Counted from the stretch's first letter, positions 49,211-59,769 are shown. The stretch is DNA of 64,000 nt from Denitratimonas yunnanensis (SeqCode) (GCA_026410415.1 JAPMLR010000001.1:784234-848233); one strand, 5' to 3'. A program made the numbers and translations. The notes: generated from the sequence alone by a model not told the origin.

Positions 49211-49243
49211 TGATGCCACAGCACTCCGCTTGTCGTGGCATCA
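49211..49243. promoter_or_regulatory. Inverted repeat between dsbB and DAHP synthase
   Basis: TGATGCCAC (49211-49219) and GTGGCATCA (49235-49243): perfect 9-bp arms around 15 bases. It overlaps the dsbB stop and ends 31 bases before the DAHP synthase start. No T-tract; it could be an operator or an RNA hairpin. Confidence 0.4.
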
Positions 49244-49738
49244 ACGCCTGCGAAGCCCTGCCCACAGTGCACCGAGGCCGAGCAACAGGTACCACACCAG
49301 CACCCAGGCGGGCATGGACAGTCCGAGGAAGTTCCAATCCACGTTGGCGCACTCGCCCGAGCCGGTAAATACCATCGACAACGTCTTGCTCAAGGGAAAG
49401 GCATCGAGCATGTACTCCAGCCCCGGACCACAGGCAGGCACCTGATCGGGCGGCAGGCCCTGCAGCCACACGTGCCTGCCGGCGATACCCATGCCAACGG
49501 CTGCAACGAAGAAGACCAATACACCGTAAATCCCACGCCCCCACCTCTTTGGACCATGCAACGCCCCCAGCAGGAACAACCCACCCATGATCATGAACAC
49601 CACACGCTGGAGGATGCACAAGGGACAGGGATCGAGAAACATGCGGTATTGGGCATACAAGGCGTAGGCCAGCAGGGATGCACAGGCAACGGCGCCAAAC
49701 AGGAACTGCCCACGGAACGGCCAGGAAAACGGATTCAT
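49241..49738 (-). CDS. dsbB: Disulfide bond formation protein DsbB
   Basis: A 165-aa inner-membrane protein with four helices that reoxidises DsbA using quinone. The first redox pair is C38-P-L-C41; the second periplasmic loop holds ACGPGLEYM and SGECANVDW, the second Cys pair. ATG at 49738. Confidence 0.94.
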   Translation of the reverse strand: MNPFSWPFRGQFLFGAVACASLLAYALYAQYRMFLDPCPLCILQRVVFMIMGGLFLLGALHGPKRWGRGIYGVLVFFVAAVGMGIAGRHVWLQGLPPDQVPACGPGLEYMLDAFPLSKTLSMVFTGSGECANVDWNFLGLSMPAWVLVWYLLLGLGALWAGLRRR

Positions 49739-49984
49739 CGGGATACTCTGAAAAAGGAAGGCGGTCAGGGTGTGACCTGACATGCTGGCGAAAGTGCCAT
49801 ATCAAGCGGGGCGTGGACAACCACGCACAAACGCCAGTTCTGGGGACGGCAAGTGTAACGCGCTTCATCCAGCCCTTCGTGTCGCGGCCACCTCACAGAG
49901 GGCGGACGATGCGATGAATCGGGTCGCTCCGGGCGAGGTCAGGCGTTGATCGCCACCAGTGCGATCAACGCGATCGCCCAAATG
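49739..49984. other. Gap between dsbB and rplQ with a perfect inverted repeat
   Basis: About 300 bases without a gene up to rplQ. GCGTTGATCGC (49943-49953), loop CACCAGT, GCGATCAACGC (49961-49971) is a perfect 11-bp stem downstream of the rplQ terminator, without a T-tract. It may be a second hairpin ending the ribosomal transcript or a DNA site. Confidence 0.4.
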
Positions 49985-50010
49985 AAAAACCCCGGCACTG
50001 GGCCGGGGCA
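49985..50010 (-). terminator. Intrinsic terminator of the ribosomal protein super-operon
   Basis: On the minus strand GCCCCGGC-CCAGT-GCCGGGG then TTTTTC, 29 bases after the rplQ stop. Confidence 0.85.
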
Positions 50011-50038
50011 TTCAGGACACGCCGAGAGAAGCGCGAGA

Positions 50039-50428
50039 TCAGTCCTCGCTGCCTTCGCTCTCGACCGCGCGCGGACGGTCGATCAACTCGACATAGGCCA
50101 TGGGTGCGTTGTCGCCGTCGCGGAAACCGCACTTGAGCACACGCAGATAACCACCGGGACGCGACTGATAGCGCGGACCCAGCTCGACGAACAACTTGCC
50201 GACGGCTTCCTTGTCGCGAAGACGCGCGAACGCGAGACGGCGATTGGCGACACCATCCACCTTGGACAGCGTGATCAGCGGCTCGGCAACGCGACGCAGC
50301 TCCTTGGCCTTGGGCAGCGTGGTCTTGATCAACTCATGCTTGATCAACGAAGCGGCCATGTTGCGGAACATGGCTTCGCGGTGGGAACTGGTGCGGTTGA
50401 ACTTGCGACCGGATTTACGATGGCGCAT
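50039..50428 (-). CDS. rplQ: 50S ribosomal protein L17
   Basis: A 129-aa L17 ([20 protein letters not shown] at the N-terminus). Last gene of the alpha operon, 132 bases after rpoA, followed by the terminator at 49985-50010. The acidic tail is a little longer than the core family. Confidence 0.97.
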   Translation of the reverse strand: MRHRKSGRKFNRTSSHREAMFRNMAASLIKHELIKTTLPKAKELRRVAEPLITLSKVDGVANRRLAFARLRDKEAVGKLFVELGPRYQSRPGGYLRVLKCGFRDGDNAPMAYVELIDRPRAVESEGSED

Positions 50429-50560
50429 GGGGAAGATTCCTTATGACTGAATGGCTTTGTTGATGCCTGTCCGTGGCCAACATTATTGGTATTGTGTCCA
50501 CCGCGGAATTCCTTTCCGAGGTGGTCGCGGGCGGGAAAGACCCGCCCGCACCGGGCGTCA

Positions 50561-51559
50561 TCAGCCCAGCATGCCCGCCTGCAAACCAGAAGGCGGCCAG
50601 TTTTCCAGCTTCATGCCGAGCGACAGACCACGCTGCGCGAGCACTTCCTTGATCTCGGTAAGAGACTTCTTGCCGAGGTTGGGCGTCTTGAGCAACTCCA
50701 CTTCGGTCCTCTGGATCAGGTCGCCGATGTAGTAGATGTTCTCGGCCTTCAGGCAGTTGGCCGAACGCACGGTCAGCTCCAGATCGTCGATCGGACGCAG
50801 CAGCACGGGATCGACACCGGTGGCCCCGATCTGCTTGCTGGTGTTGCGCTCGCGCTGGGTGAAGTCGCCGAACACCGAAAGCTGATCGGTCAGGATATCG
50901 GCCGCAGTGCGCACCGCTTCCTCGGCATCGATCGTGCCGTTGGTCTCGATGTGGAGGACGAGCTTGTCCAGATCGGTCCGCTGCTCGACACGAGCGCTTT
51001 CGACGTCATAAGCAACCTGACGTACCGGCGAGAACGACGCATCCAGAAGCAGGCGACCGATGGCACGGGTTTCCTCGTCCGGGCGACGACGCGAAGCAGC
51101 CGGCTGGTAACCGAAACCACGCTCGATCTTGAGCCGCATGTTCAGAGCCGTATCCTTGGTGAGGTGGCAAATCACATGCTCGGGATTGACGATCTCGACG
51201 TTGTGATCGACCTTGATATCGCCAGCGGTGACGACTCCCGGCCCCTTGACGTCCAGGGTCAGCACGGTCTGATCGACATTGTGCATCCGGATGGCGACAT
51301 CCTTGAGGTTCAGAAGCACCTCGAGCACGTCTTCCTGGAGGCCCTCGACCGTGGTGTACTCGTGCAAAACGCCATCGATCTCGACTTCCGTCACGGCGAA
51401 ACCGGGGATCGAGGACAAGAGGACGCGACGCAGTGCGTTGCCGAGGGTATGGCCATAGCCGCGCTCCAGCGGCTCGATGACCACCTTGGCCCGATTCGGG
51501 CCAAGACGTTCGATATTGGGGCCGCGCGGACGCAGCACCTGTGTGGCGGTAACTGACAT
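50561..51559 (-). CDS. rpoA: RNA polymerase alpha subunit
   Basis: 332 aa. The N-terminal dimerisation domain (about 1-235, with [19 protein letters not shown]) is followed by a linker and the C-terminal domain (about 250-315) with the DNA- and activator-contacting [17 protein letters not shown] and [13 protein letters not shown]. It starts 15 bases after rpsD. Confidence 0.98.
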   Translation of the reverse strand: MSVTATQVLRPRGPNIERLGPNRAKVVIEPLERGYGHTLGNALRRVLLSSIPGFAVTEVEIDGVLHEYTTVEGLQEDVLEVLLNLKDVAIRMHNVDQTVLTLDVKGPGVVTAGDIKVDHNVEIVNPEHVICHLTKDTALNMRLKIERGFGYQPAASRRRPDEETRAIGRLLLDASFSPVRQVAYDVESARVEQRTDLDKLVLHIETNGTIDAEEAVRTAADILTDQLSVFGDFTQRERNTSKQIGATGVDPVLLRPIDDLELTVRSANCLKAENIYYIGDLIQRTEVELLKTPNLGKKSLTEIKEVLAQRGLSLGMKLENWPPSGLQAGMLG

Positions 51560-51574
51560 GGTCGCTTGCTCCGA

Positions 51575-52204
51575 TTACTTCGAGTACAGCTCGACGATGA
51601 GTGCCTCGTTGATGTCCGACGGAAGATCCCCGCGGTCAGGCACAGCCTTGAAGAGACCACTGAACTTCTTGGAATCGACCTCGACCCAATGCGGGGCCAG
51701 ATCCATTTCCTGGGACAAAGTCAGAGCCTCCTGAACGCGCAGCTGACGCTGTCCACGCTCGGTCAAGGCAATCGCGTCACCCGGACGAACCTGGTAGGAA
51801 GGCAGATTCACCGCCTTGCCGTTGACGGTCACCGCGTTATGCGAAACCAGCTGACGGGCGGAAGGACGGGTGACCGCGAAACCCATGCGGTAGACGACGT
51901 TGTCCAGACGGCTTTCCAGGAGTTGCAGCAGCGACTCACCGGTATTGCCTCTCTTCTGCGCCGCCTTCTTGTAGTAGTTGCGGAACTGACGCTCCAGCAA
52001 ACCGTAGATGCGCTTGACCTTCTGCTTCTCGCGAAGCTGAACCGCATAGTCGGACAGCTTGCCACGCTTGGCGGCGGCGCCGTGCTGACCGGGCTTCTGC
52101 TCCAGCTTGCACTTGGAGTCCAGCGCGCGCGCCGGGCTCTTGAGAGAAAGATCCGCGCCCTCGCGACGGGCGAGTTTGCACTTGGGACCAATGTAACGTG
52201 CCAT
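51575..52204 (-). CDS. rpsD: 30S ribosomal protein S4
   Basis: A 209-aa S4 ([17 protein letters not shown]4 RNA-binding domain [24 protein letters not shown]). 12 bases after rpsK. In enterics S4 represses this operon; no matching pseudoknot was sought here. Confidence 0.98.
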   Translation of the reverse strand: MARYIGPKCKLARREGADLSLKSPARALDSKCKLEQKPGQHGAAAKRGKLSDYAVQLREKQKVKRIYGLLERQFRNYYKKAAQKRGNTGESLLQLLESRLDNVVYRMGFAVTRPSARQLVSHNAVTVNGKAVNLPSYQVRPGDAIALTERGQRQLRVQEALTLSQEMDLAPHWVEVDSKKFSGLFKAVPDRGDLPSDINEALIVELYSK

Positions 52205-52216
52205 GGTCGGGACTCC

Positions 52217-52606
52217 TTAGACGCGGCGCTTCTTCGGCGGACGGCACCCGTTGTGCGGGATGGGCGTCACGTCGATGATGTTGGTGATCTTGTAGCCGAC
52301 GTTGTTCAGCGAACGAACGGCGGATTCACGGCCAGGACCAGGGCCCTTGATGTGCACTTCCAGCGTCTTGAGGCCGTAATCGAGCGCAACCTTGCCCGCC
52401 TTTTCGGCGGCAACCTGCGCAGCGAACGGAGTGGACTTGCGCGAACCGCGGAAGCCGGCGCCACCGGACGTGGCCCACGACAGCGCATTGCCCTGACGGT
52501 CGGTAATGGTGACGATCGTGTTGTTGAACGAGGCATGCACGTGGGCGATGCCATCGGTCACGACGCGGCGGATCTTCTTCTTGGGCTGTTTTGCCTGCTT
52601 GTTCAT
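52217..52606 (-). CDS. rpsK: 30S ribosomal protein S11
   Basis: A 129-aa S11 ([19 protein letters not shown]; the C-terminal [18 protein letters not shown]). 9 bases after rpsM. Confidence 0.98.
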   Translation of the reverse strand: MNKQAKQPKKKIRRVVTDGIAHVHASFNNTIVTITDRQGNALSWATSGGAGFRGSRKSTPFAAQVAAEKAGKVALDYGLKTLEVHIKGPGPGRESAVRSLNNVGYKITNIIDVTPIPHNGCRPPKKRRV

Positions 52607-52615
52607 GCTTGATCC

Positions 52616-52972
52616 TTACTTCTTGATCGCCTTGCGCGGACCCTTGCGGGTGCGAGCATTGGTCTTGGTACGCTGACCGCGCATCGGCAAGCCACGACGG
52701 TGACGCAGGCCGCGATAGCAGCCAAGGTCCATCAAACGCTTGATGTTGATGCCGATTTCGCGACGCAGATCGCCTTCGACAACATACTTGCCCACCTCAG
52801 TACGCAGGCGATCGACATCGCCTTCGGTGAGGTCCCGAATTTTGGTGCTGGCAGTGACACCAGCCGCTTCGCAGACCTTCTTGGATCGGGTACGCCCGAT
52901 ACCGAAAATGCTCTGCAGTCCGACCCAGACGTGTTTCTGGACGGGAAGGTTTACACCCGCAATACGCGCCAT
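52616..52972 (-). CDS. rpsM: 30S ribosomal protein S13
   Basis: A 118-aa S13 ([39 protein letters not shown]). ATG at 52972 with GGAGAT upstream. First gene of the alpha part of the cluster; rpmJ, usually just upstream in gammaproteobacteria, is not present in the gap to secY. Confidence 0.98.
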   Translation of the reverse strand: MARIAGVNLPVQKHVWVGLQSIFGIGRTRSKKVCEAAGVTASTKIRDLTEGDVDRLRTEVGKYVVEGDLRREIGINIKRLMDLGCYRGLRHRRGLPMRGQRTKTNARTRKGPRKAIKK

Positions 52973-53026
52973 TACGCGATCTCCGACAATGAGTTTCTGT
53001 GCTGTTTCCAGCCCAGTGAGCCGGAA

Positions 53027-53052
53027 ATGATAACATGGCTTCGGGTTGTCAA
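53027..53052 (-). promoter_or_regulatory. Candidate internal promoter of the alpha operon
   Basis: On the minus strand TTGACA (53052-53047) and extended -10 TGTTATCAT (TATCAT at 53032-53027). The spacer is 14 bases, short for a standard promoter, but the extended -10 and perfect -35 make it worth noting. 55 bases before rpsM. Confidence 0.4.
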
Positions 53053-53058
53053 GAAGCC

Positions 53059-53078
53059 CCACCGCCTTGCGGCGGTGG
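53059..53078. terminator. Hairpin between secY and rpsM
   Basis: CCACCGCC, loop TTGC, GGCGGTGG: a perfect 8-bp stem just upstream of the candidate alpha promoter. On the minus strand it is followed by GGGCTTCTTG, a poor T-tract, so it may be an attenuator rather than a full terminator. Confidence 0.4.
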
Positions 53079-53180
53079 AACTCCGGTCCGGGGAGTGTGC
53101 CCAGACTCCGGCGACGGTCCGATCCTCTGCCCACCGAGGCGGGCGCTCGCGCTACTCCGGCGCGAACATGGAGGCCAGAC

Positions 53181-54539
53181 TCATCCGCGCGCGAAGCCGC
53201 CGCGCGAACCGCCCTTCAGATTGGATTTCTTCATCAGGCTTTCATACTGATGCGACATCAGATGCGCCTGAACCTGTGCGGTGAAGTCCATCACCACCAC
53301 GACGACGATCAACAGCGAGGTGCCACCGAAATAGAACGGCACCGCCCATGCCATGCGGAAAAACTCCGGCAGCAGGCAAACGGCAACGAGATACAACGCG
53401 CCCCAGCCAGTCAACCGGGTCAATACACCATCGATGTACTCGGCAGTTGCCTTGCCCGGACGGATGCCTGGAATCAATGCACCGGACTTCTTGAGGTTGT
53501 CCGCCGTCTCCTGCGAGTTGAACACCAGCGCCGTGTAGAAGAACGCAAAACCGGCGATCAGGATGGCGAACAGAACCATGTGCAGCGGCTCACCAGGTGC
53601 CAGCGCGGCGGAAAGGTTCTGCAGCCAGCGAGCCTCGGTCCCCTGGGCAAACCAGCTCGACGCGGTGGCCGGGAACATGATGATCGACGAAGCGAAAATC
53701 GCCGGGATCACACCTGCCATGTTGAGCTTGAGGGGCAAATGGGAGCTCTGGTTCATGTAAGCCTGACGCCCGCCCTGGCGGCGTGCGTAGTTCACCGTGA
53801 TGCGGCGCTGCCCCATCTCGACGAACACCACGAAAGCGACGATCAGGAGCACCAGCGCCAAAACCGCGATCACCGAGAATGGCCCGAGTTCGCCGTTGCG
53901 GGTCAGCTCCAGCGTACCGATCACGGCCCCCGGAAGCCCGGCGACGATGCCGGCGAAGATGATCAGCGAAATGCCGTTCCCGATTCCGCGCTCGGTGATC
54001 TGCTCGCCAAGCCACATCAGGAACATCGTGCCGGCAGTAAGCGATACCACTGCGGTGAACAGGAAGCCAGGCCCGGGCGACAGGACGATCGGGATTCCCG
54101 CCCCGCCCCCCTGAGACTGCAAGGCATAGGCCACACCATAGGCCTGAAACACCGCAAGCAGAATCGTGCCGATACGGGTGTACTGTGTCAGCTTGCGACG
54201 CCCGGACTCTCCCTCCTTCCGCAATGCCTGAAGGCTCGGGAAGATCTGGGAGGACATCTGGATGATGATCGATGCGGAGATGTAGGGCATCACGTTCAGC
54301 GCGAACAGGCTGAAACGCTCCAGCGCACCACCGGAGAACATGTTGAACATGTCCACGATGGTGCCCTGCTGCTGCTCCATGAAACGCAGCATCGCCTCCG
54401 AATCCACGCCCGGCACCGGAAGGTAGGTACCGAGGCGATAGACGATCAGCGCGCCGAGCACGAACAACAGGCGCTGGCGCAGCTCGGTGAACTTGCCCGA
54501 GCCCACGAGTGCGGCTGCGGCTTTGGATGCCTGCGACAA
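53181..54539 (-). CDS. secY: Protein translocase subunit SecY
   Basis: A 452-aa ten-helix channel of the Sec translocon ([23 protein letters not shown] near the N-terminus; plug and pore helices intact; late loop [18 protein letters not shown]). A TTG start at 54539 is preferred: GAGGAG lies seven bases upstream and it begins five bases after the rplO stop. An ATG at 54575 would overlap rplO and add 12 residues. Confidence 0.96.
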   Translation of the reverse strand: MSQASKAAAALVGSGKFTELRQRLLFVLGALIVYRLGTYLPVPGVDSEAMLRFMEQQQGTIVDMFNMFSGGALERFSLFALNVMPYISASIIIQMSSQIFPSLQALRKEGESGRRKLTQYTRIGTILLAVFQAYGVAYALQSQGGGAGIPIVLSPGPGFLFTAVVSLTAGTMFLMWLGEQITERGIGNGISLIIFAGIVAGLPGAVIGTLELTRNGELGPFSVIAVLALVLLIVAFVVFVEMGQRRITVNYARRQGGRQAYMNQSSHLPLKLNMAGVIPAIFASSIIMFPATASSWFAQGTEARWLQNLSAALAPGEPLHMVLFAILIAGFAFFYTALVFNSQETADNLKKSGALIPGIRPGKATAEYIDGVLTRLTGWGALYLVAVCLLPEFFRMAWAVPFYFGGTSLLIVVVVVMDFTAQVQAHLMSHQYESLMKKSNLKGGSRGGFARG

Positions 54540-54543
54540 GGTA

Positions 54544-54981
54544 TTACTCCTCGATGCTGCCACCGGCGGCTTCAATCGCCGCCTTCGCTCCGGCCGTCAC
54601 TGCGACGCCCTTGAGCACGATCTTCTTGTCGATTTCGCCCTTCTTGACGATCTTCGCGTATTTCGCTGTCGTCGGAACGAGCTTGGCTGCACGCAGAGCT
54701 GCGAAATCGATGGTTTCAGCATCCACCAAGGCAAGCTTGTACAGCAGCACCTCGACGGTGTCCTGCTTCAGCTTCGAGCGGAAGCCGACCTTCGGCAGGC
54801 GACGCTGCAGTGGCATCTGGCCACCTTCGAAACCCGCCTTGATCTTGCCCTTGCCGGTACGGGCATAGGAGCCTTTGTGGCCGCGCCCGCAGGTCTTGCC
54901 AAGGCCCGAACCAACACCACGACCGACGCGCACCCGCTCCTTGCGGGCACCTTCGGCAGGCTTGAGAGTATTGAGTTGCAT
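54544..54981 (-). CDS. rplO: 50S ribosomal protein L15
   Basis: A 145-aa L15 ([22 protein letters not shown], landmark only; Gly-rich [14 protein letters not shown]). 17 bases after rpmD. Confidence 0.97.
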   Translation of the reverse strand: MQLNTLKPAEGARKERVRVGRGVGSGLGKTCGRGHKGSYARTGKGKIKAGFEGGQMPLQRRLPKVGFRSKLKQDTVEVLLYKLALVDAETIDFAALRAAKLVPTTAKYAKIVKKGEIDKKIVLKGVAVTAGAKAAIEAAGGSIEE

Positions 54982-54998
54982 CGTCCGAACTCCTTGGA

Positions 54999-55190
54999 TT
55001 ACTGCTCGACACGAACCAGATAAAAGACCTGGTTGATCAGCCCACGAACCGACGGATTGTCAGGCAGTTCGCGCACGTCGTTGATTTTTCTGAGACCAAG
55101 CGCTTTCACCGACAGACGGTGGCGCTGCTGTGTTCCGCGCAGTCCTTTGACCAGGCGGACCTTGATGGTCTTGGTGTCGTTATCAGCCAT
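54999..55190 (-). CDS. rpmD: 50S ribosomal protein L30
   Basis: A 63-aa L30 ([33 protein letters not shown]). The start overlaps the rpsE end by eight bases. Confidence 0.97.
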   Translation of the reverse strand: MADNDTKTIKVRLVKGLRGTQQRHRLSVKALGLRKINDVRELPDNPSVRGLINQVFYLVRVEQ

Positions 55191-55689
55191 GGCTCAACTC
55201 CTCCACGCTCTTGCCACGCTTGGCCGCAACCCGACGCGGCGACTGCACGCCCTGCAGGCCCTTGATCGTGGCACGAACCAAGTTGATCGGATTGCGCGAG
55301 CCAACTGCCTTGGCGAGGATGTTCTTCACGCCCGCAGCTTCCAGCACCGCACGCATCGCACCGCCGGCGATGACGCCGGTACCTTCGGAGGCCGGCTGCA
55401 TGAACACGCGTGCAGCGCCATGGTTGGCCTTGATCGGGTGCCACAGGGTGCCATTGTCCAGCTCGACGTCGACCATCGCGCGACGCGCGTATTCCATCGA
55501 CTTCTGGATGGCCACTGGCACTTCGCGTGCCTTGCCATAACCAAAACCCACTTTCCCGGCGCCGTCACCCACAACCGTCAACGCGGTGAAGGTGAACTGG
55601 CGACCGCCCTTGACGGTCTTGGAGACGCGGTTGACTGCAACCAGCTTCTCAAGCAAGCCGTCGCCATTATCGCGATCGTTCGTGCTCAT
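55183..55689 (-). CDS. rpsE: 30S ribosomal protein S5
   Basis: A 168-aa S5: double-stranded-RNA-binding fold with [22 protein letters not shown] and [16 protein letters not shown]. It is preceded by an unusually long 110-base gap with three hairpins. Confidence 0.97.
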   Translation of the reverse strand: MSTNDRDNGDGLLEKLVAVNRVSKTVKGGRQFTFTALTVVGDGAGKVGFGYGKAREVPVAIQKSMEYARRAMVDVELDNGTLWHPIKANHGAARVFMQPASEGTGVIAGGAMRAVLEAAGVKNILAKAVGSRNPINLVRATIKGLQGVQSPRRVAAKRGKSVEELSHG

Positions 55690-55710
55690 AGCTCTATTCC
55701 AAAGTAATTA

Positions 55711-55788
55711 CGGCAATATGCCGCTTGTAGTTGTGGACAACATCATCGGTGCCAGGCACCGTACAAAGGGCGACACATCGTGTCGCCC
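55711..55788 (-). other. Three consecutive hairpins between rplR and rpsE
   Basis: Stems at 55768-55788 (GGGCGACAC/GTGTCGCCC, 9 bp, 3-nt loop), 55747-55761 (CGGTGCC/GGCACCG, 7 bp around one base) and 55711-55723 (CGGCA/TGCCG). The first is followed on the minus strand by TTTGT. This may be an mRNA control or processing site inside the spc operon, where most genomes have a gap of about 10-20 bases. Confidence 0.5.
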
Positions 55789-55799
55789 CGAAAACGACA

Positions 55800-56153
55800 T
55801 CAGAACTGCAGACCTGCCTCGCGCGCAGCATCGGCCAAGGCCTTGATGCGCCCATGGTAACGATAACCAGAGCGATCAAACGCCACGCTTTCAATGCCTG
55901 CAGCCTTGGCTTTCTCGGCAATGACACGGCCGACCTTGGCAGCAGCATCCTTGTTCTTGGTGCTGGACAGGCCGTCCTTGACGGACACCTGGACCGTGGA
56001 CGCGGCGGCAATCACCTTCGAACCATCGGCAGTGAAGACCTGGGCGTACAGATGCTGACCGGTCCGCAGCACCGACAGGCGTGCCACACCGAGCTTGCGA
56101 ATGTGCGAACGCGTGGATTTGGCGCGACGCAGACGAGCGGAATTCTTGTTCAT
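55800..56153 (-). CDS. rplR: 50S ribosomal protein L18
   Basis: A 117-aa L18 that binds 5S rRNA ([44 protein letters not shown] as landmarks). Followed by the hairpin-rich gap before rpsE. Confidence 0.97.
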   Translation of the reverse strand: MNKNSARLRRAKSTRSHIRKLGVARLSVLRTGQHLYAQVFTADGSKVIAAASTVQVSVKDGLSSTKNKDAAAKVGRVIAEKAKAAGIESVAFDRSGYRYHGRIKALADAAREAGLQF

Positions 56154-56233
56154 GGTTTGACCTTGCGAAGCTGAAGGAAACGGACTCCCACCAACAGCGC
56201 CAGCAGAGTGCGGCGCTGTCGTCGGAGAAGCGC

Positions 56234-56761
56234 TTAGGCCTTCTTGGCTTCCTTGATGATGATCTTCTCGCCGGAGTAACGCACACCCTTGCCCTTGTAA
56301 GGCTCAGGCGGACGGAACGCACGGATCTTGGCGGCAACCTCACCGACCTGCTGCTTGTCGGTTCCCTTGATCAGGATTTCGGTCTGGACCGGCGTCTCCA
56401 GGGTAATGCCGTCCGGTGCGGCGAACACCACCGGATGGGAAAAACCCAGAGAGAGGTTCAGATCCTTGCCCTGCATCGAGGCACGGTAACCAACGCCAAC
56501 CAGTTCGAGCTTGCGCTGGAAGCCTTCGCTGACCCCGGTGACCATGTTGGCCAGAACCGAACGCAGCGTCCCGGCCAACGCGGTATTCTCAGGCCCGGAG
56601 GGCACCAGCGTCAACAGGCCATCTTCAACCTTCGCATCCACCCCTTCAGGCTTCGCGATACTGAGCGCGCCCTTGGCACCCTTGACAGTGAACTGACCGT
56701 TGTCGATCTTGAATTCGACGCCCTTCGGCAACGCGACGGGTTTTTTGGCAATACGAGACAT
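56234..56761 (-). CDS. rplF: 50S ribosomal protein L6
   Basis: A 175-aa L6 ([19 protein letters not shown]; the C-terminal signature [16 protein letters not shown]). ATG at 56761, 16 bases after rpsH. Confidence 0.98.
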   Translation of the reverse strand: MSRIAKKPVALPKGVEFKIDNGQFTVKGAKGALSIAKPEGVDAKVEDGLLTLVPSGPENTALAGTLRSVLANMVTGVSEGFQRKLELVGVGYRASMQGKDLNLSLGFSHPVVFAAPDGITLETPVQTEILIKGTDKQQVGEVAAKIRAFRPPEPYKGKGVRYSGEKIIIKEAKKA

Positions 56762-56777
56762 CGTCGAATCCTCCTGA

Positions 56778-57173
56778 TTAAGCGACCAGGCAGATGACTT
56801 CGCCACCGACGCCTGCTTCGCGCGCCTTGTGGTCGGTCATGATGCCCTTGGACGTGGAGATGATGGCGATGCCCAGACCACCCAGCACCTTCGGCAGATC
56901 GTTCTTGCCGCGATAGGTACGCAGGCTGGAACGCGAGGCGCGTTGCAGACGCTCGATCACGGGCTTGCCCTGATAATACTTGAGAGCGATCTCGAGTTCG
57001 GGCTTGGCACCGGGGTTGAGCACGCGTGCATCAAGAATGTAACCCTCGTCCTTGAGGACGTTGGCGATGGCCAGCTTCACTTTGGATGACGGCATCTTCA
57101 CCGTCTGCTTGCCGACAGCCAGTGCGTTCTTGATGCGCACCAGCATGTCAGCGATGGGATCAGTCATGCTCAT
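56778..57173 (-). CDS. rpsH: 30S ribosomal protein S8
   Basis: A 131-aa S8 ([37 protein letters not shown]). In E. coli S8 is the translational repressor of the spc operon. It is separated from rpsN by a 129-base gap with a GC-rich CCCCG/CGGGG palindrome near 57285-57297. Confidence 0.98.
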   Translation of the reverse strand: MSMTDPIADMLVRIKNALAVGKQTVKMPSSKVKLAIANVLKDEGYILDARVLNPGAKPELEIALKYYQGKPVIERLQRASRSSLRTYRGKNDLPKVLGGLGIAIISTSKGIMTDHKAREAGVGGEVICLVA

Positions 57174-57302
57174 TGACGTTTACCTTATGAGTAGCACCGA
57201 TATCCGGAGATACGGGATTGTTGAATCGGAGCGGAGATGCACGGGAACGGGTCGTGCGGACACACCCCGCGCCCCCGCTTCCAGCCCCGATCCGGGGTTT
57301 GT

Positions 57303-57608
57303 TTACCAGGATGCCTTGCGCAGGCCCGGCACGTCGCCGCGCATGGTGGCTTCGCGCAATTTGTTGCGACCCAGCCCGAACTTGCGGTAGACGCCACGCG
57401 GGCGACCCGTCAGTTCGCAGCGGTTGCGCTGACGCACCGGAGATGCATCGCGCGGCAGCTTCTGGAGCTTGGCCTGCGCCTCCATCTTCTCGTCATACGA
57501 CGCCGTCTGGCTGGACACGATCTTCTTGAGCTCGGCGCGCTTGGCGGCATACTTCTTGGCCAGCTTCTCGCGCTTGATCTCGCGATTCACCATGCAGGTC
57601 TTGGACAT
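57303..57608 (-). CDS. rpsN: 30S ribosomal protein S14
   Basis: A 101-aa S14 of the zinc-free (C-minus) type: it lacks the CxxC pairs and has [21 protein letters not shown]. 15 bases after rplE. Confidence 0.98.
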   Translation of the reverse strand: MSKTCMVNREIKREKLAKKYAAKRAELKKIVSSQTASYDEKMEAQAKLQKLPRDASPVRQRNRCELTGRPRGVYRKFGLGRNKLREATMRGDVPGLRKASW

Positions 57609-57623
57609 TGCAAATCCTTGGAA

Positions 57624-58163
57624 TCAGTTGCGGAACGGAAAACCGAAGGCCTCAAGCAGCGCCTTGGCTTCTTCGTCGGTACGGGCGGTGGTGCTGATCG
57701 CGATGTCCATGCCGCGGATCGCATCGATCTGGTCGAAGTCGATCTCGGGGAAGATGATCTGCTCCTTGACGCCCATATTGTAATTGCCGCGCCCGTCGAA
57801 CGCACGTCCGGAAACACCACGGAAGTCACGCACACGCGGAAGCGAGATGTTGACCAGGCGATCGAAGAATTCGAACATGCGGTCGCGACGCAGCGTGACC
57901 TTGCAGCCGATCGGCCAGCCGTCACGAATCTTGAAAGACGCCACGGAGACGCGCGCCTTGGTAACGATCGGCTTCTGGCCTGCGATCTTGGCCATGTCGG
58001 CCACCGCGTTCTCAAGCACCTTCTTGTTGCCGACTGCCTCGCCCACGCCCATGTTCAGCGTGATCTTGGACAGGCGCGGCACCTGCATGACATTCTTGTA
58101 GCCGAAGCGCTCGATGAGCTTCGGGACTACCTGTTCCTTGTAGATCTTCTCAAGCCGGTTCAT
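57624..58163 (-). CDS. rplE: 50S ribosomal protein L5
   Basis: A 179-aa L5, 5S rRNA-binding ([41 protein letters not shown] as landmarks). 11 bases after rplX. Confidence 0.98.
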   Translation of the reverse strand: MNRLEKIYKEQVVPKLIERFGYKNVMQVPRLSKITLNMGVGEAVGNKKVLENAVADMAKIAGQKPIVTKARVSVASFKIRDGWPIGCKVTLRRDRMFEFFDRLVNISLPRVRDFRGVSGRAFDGRGNYNMGVKEQIIFPEIDFDQIDAIRGMDIAISTTARTDEEAKALLEAFGFPFRN

Positions 58164-58174
58164 TCTTGCATTCC

Positions 58175-58489
58175 TCAGGCGTCGACCGCCTCATTGCTCG
58201 AGCGGAACACCCGGATACGGCGCCCATCCTCAAGCGTCTTGACGCCAACGCGATCGCCTTTGCCCGTCTTCGGGTTGAACAGCTGCACGTTGGAAATGTG
58301 GATCGCCGCCTCACGCTCAACGATGCCGCCCGGCTGATTGGCCTGCGGATTCGGCTTGGTGTGGCGCTTGATCAGGTTGACGTTGGACACGAAAACACGG
58401 TCACCGGCCACACGGATCACATCACCGCGCTGGCCCCTGCTCTTGCCTGTGATGACGACCACTTGGTCGCCCTTTCGAATACGATTCAT
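58175..58489 (-). CDS. rplX: 50S ribosomal protein L24
   Basis: A 104-aa L24 with N-terminal KOW motif ([21 protein letters not shown]). 21 bases after rplN. Confidence 0.98.
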   Translation of the reverse strand: MNRIRKGDQVVVITGKSRGQRGDVIRVAGDRVFVSNVNLIKRHTKPNPQANQPGGIVEREAAIHISNVQLFNPKTGKGDRVGVKTLEDGRRIRVFRSSNEAVDA

Positions 58490-58510
58490 GACAGTTCCTC
58501 GTCCTGTGCC

Positions 58511-58879
58511 TTACAGCACTTCCGGCGCGAGCGAGACGATCTTCATGAACTTCTCGCCACGCAACTCGCGCGTGACCGGCCCGAAGATGCGCGTACCGAT
58601 CGGCTCGTGCTTGTTGTTGAGCAACACCGCGGCGTTGCCATCGAAACGGATCAAGGAACCATCCGCACGACGCACGCCCTTGCGGGTACGCACGACGACG
58701 GCGTCATAGACCTCGCCTTTCTTGACCTTGCCACGCGGAATCGCGTCCTTGACGCTGACTTTGATGATGTCACCGATGCCGGCATAACGGCGCTTGGACC
58801 CACCGAGCACCTTGATGCACATCAACTCCTTGGCACCGGAGTTGTCTGCTGCATCGAGGAAGGATTGCATCTGGATCAT
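58511..58879 (-). CDS. rplN: 50S ribosomal protein L14
   Basis: A 122-aa L14 ([43 protein letters not shown]). Confidence 0.98.
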   Translation of the reverse strand: MIQMQSFLDAADNSGAKELMCIKVLGGSKRRYAGIGDIIKVSVKDAIPRGKVKKGEVYDAVVVRTRKGVRRADGSLIRFDGNAAVLLNNKHEPIGTRIFGPVTRELRGEKFMKIVSLAPEVL

Positions 58880-58896
58880 GGCTCATTCCTCCCTGA

Positions 58897-59160
58897 TCAA
58901 ACCGAAGCGCGCGAGACGATCTCGACCACGCGCCAGTTCTTGGTCTTGGACATCGGACGGGTCTCCACCAAGCGAACAACGTCGCCTTCCTGGCAGGAAC
59001 CATCCTCGTCGTGGGCATGCAGCTTGGTGCTGCGCTTGATGTACTTGCCGTACAGTGCGTGCTTGACCTGACGCTCCACGAGCACGGTGACGGTCTTGCT
59101 CATCTTGTTGCTGACCACCCGGCCTTCGACCGTGCGTTGAATCTTGTTGTTGTCGCTCAT
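58897..59160 (-). CDS. rpsQ: 30S ribosomal protein S17
   Basis: An 87-aa S17 ([38 protein letters not shown]). ATG at 59160, 10 bases after rpmC. Confidence 0.98.
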   Translation of the reverse strand: MSDNNKIQRTVEGRVVSNKMSKTVTVLVERQVKHALYGKYIKRSTKLHAHDEDGSCQEGDVVRLVETRPMSKTKNWRVVEIVSRASV

Positions 59161-59170
59161 GTCGGCCGCC

Positions 59171-59356
59171 TTACTTGTTGTCGCCCAAGAGACCCTTGAT
59201 CCGCGCGATGTCGCGACGGACCTTTCGGACCTGATGGGTCTGGGTGAGTTGCCCTGCACCCTTCTGCATGCGCAGATTGAACTGCTCACGGCGCAGCTCC
59301 AGCAACTGGGCAGAAAGGTCCGTGGAGGACTTGCCACGCAATTGTTTGATACTCAT
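59171..59356 (-). CDS. rpmC: 50S ribosomal protein L29
   Basis: A 61-aa L29, a helical hairpin ([20 protein letters not shown]). Its ATG shares one base with the rplP stop. Confidence 0.97.
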   Translation of the reverse strand: MSIKQLRGKSSTDLSAQLLELRREQFNLRMQKGAGQLTQTHQVRKVRRDIARIKGLLGDNK

Positions 59357-59769
59357 TAGCGCACCGTCCGGGTAACAAAAGTGGTCTGCACCGAGAGCTT
59401 GGCCGCCGCGAGACGGAACGCTTCGCGTGCCGACTCTTCGGAGACACCCTCGATTTCATAAAGCATGCGGCCCGGCTGGATCGGAGCGACCCAGAACTCG
59501 ACGTTGCCCTTGCCGTTGCCCATACGCACTTCAATGGGCTTCTTGGAAACGGGCTTGTCCGGGAACACACGGATCCAGAGCTTGCCGCCACGCTTGACAT
59601 AGCGGCTGATCGTACGACGGGCAGCCTCGATCTGACGGGCAGTCAACTGACCGCGAGTAGTAGCCTTGAGGCCGTACTCGCCGAAGCTGACAGCGGATCC
59701 GCTCCAGCTCAGCCCTTCATTGCGGCCCTTCTGGACCTTGCGGTACTTGGTTCGCTTGGGTTGCAGCAT
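59356..59769 (-). CDS. rplP: 50S ribosomal protein L16
   Basis: A 137-aa L16 ([39 protein letters not shown]). Three bases after rpsC. Confidence 0.98.
   Translation of the reverse strand: MLQPKRTKYRKVQKGRNEGLSWSGSAVSFGEYGLKATTRGQLTARQIEAARRTISRYVKRGGKLWIRVFPDKPVSKKPIEVRMGNGKGNVEFWVAPIQPGRMLYEIEGVSEESAREAFRLAAAKLSVQTTFVTRTVR

Noticed and set aside
53046..54614. 522-codon open frame on the plus strand
   Set aside because: Antisense to secY; basic low-complexity product with no family features.
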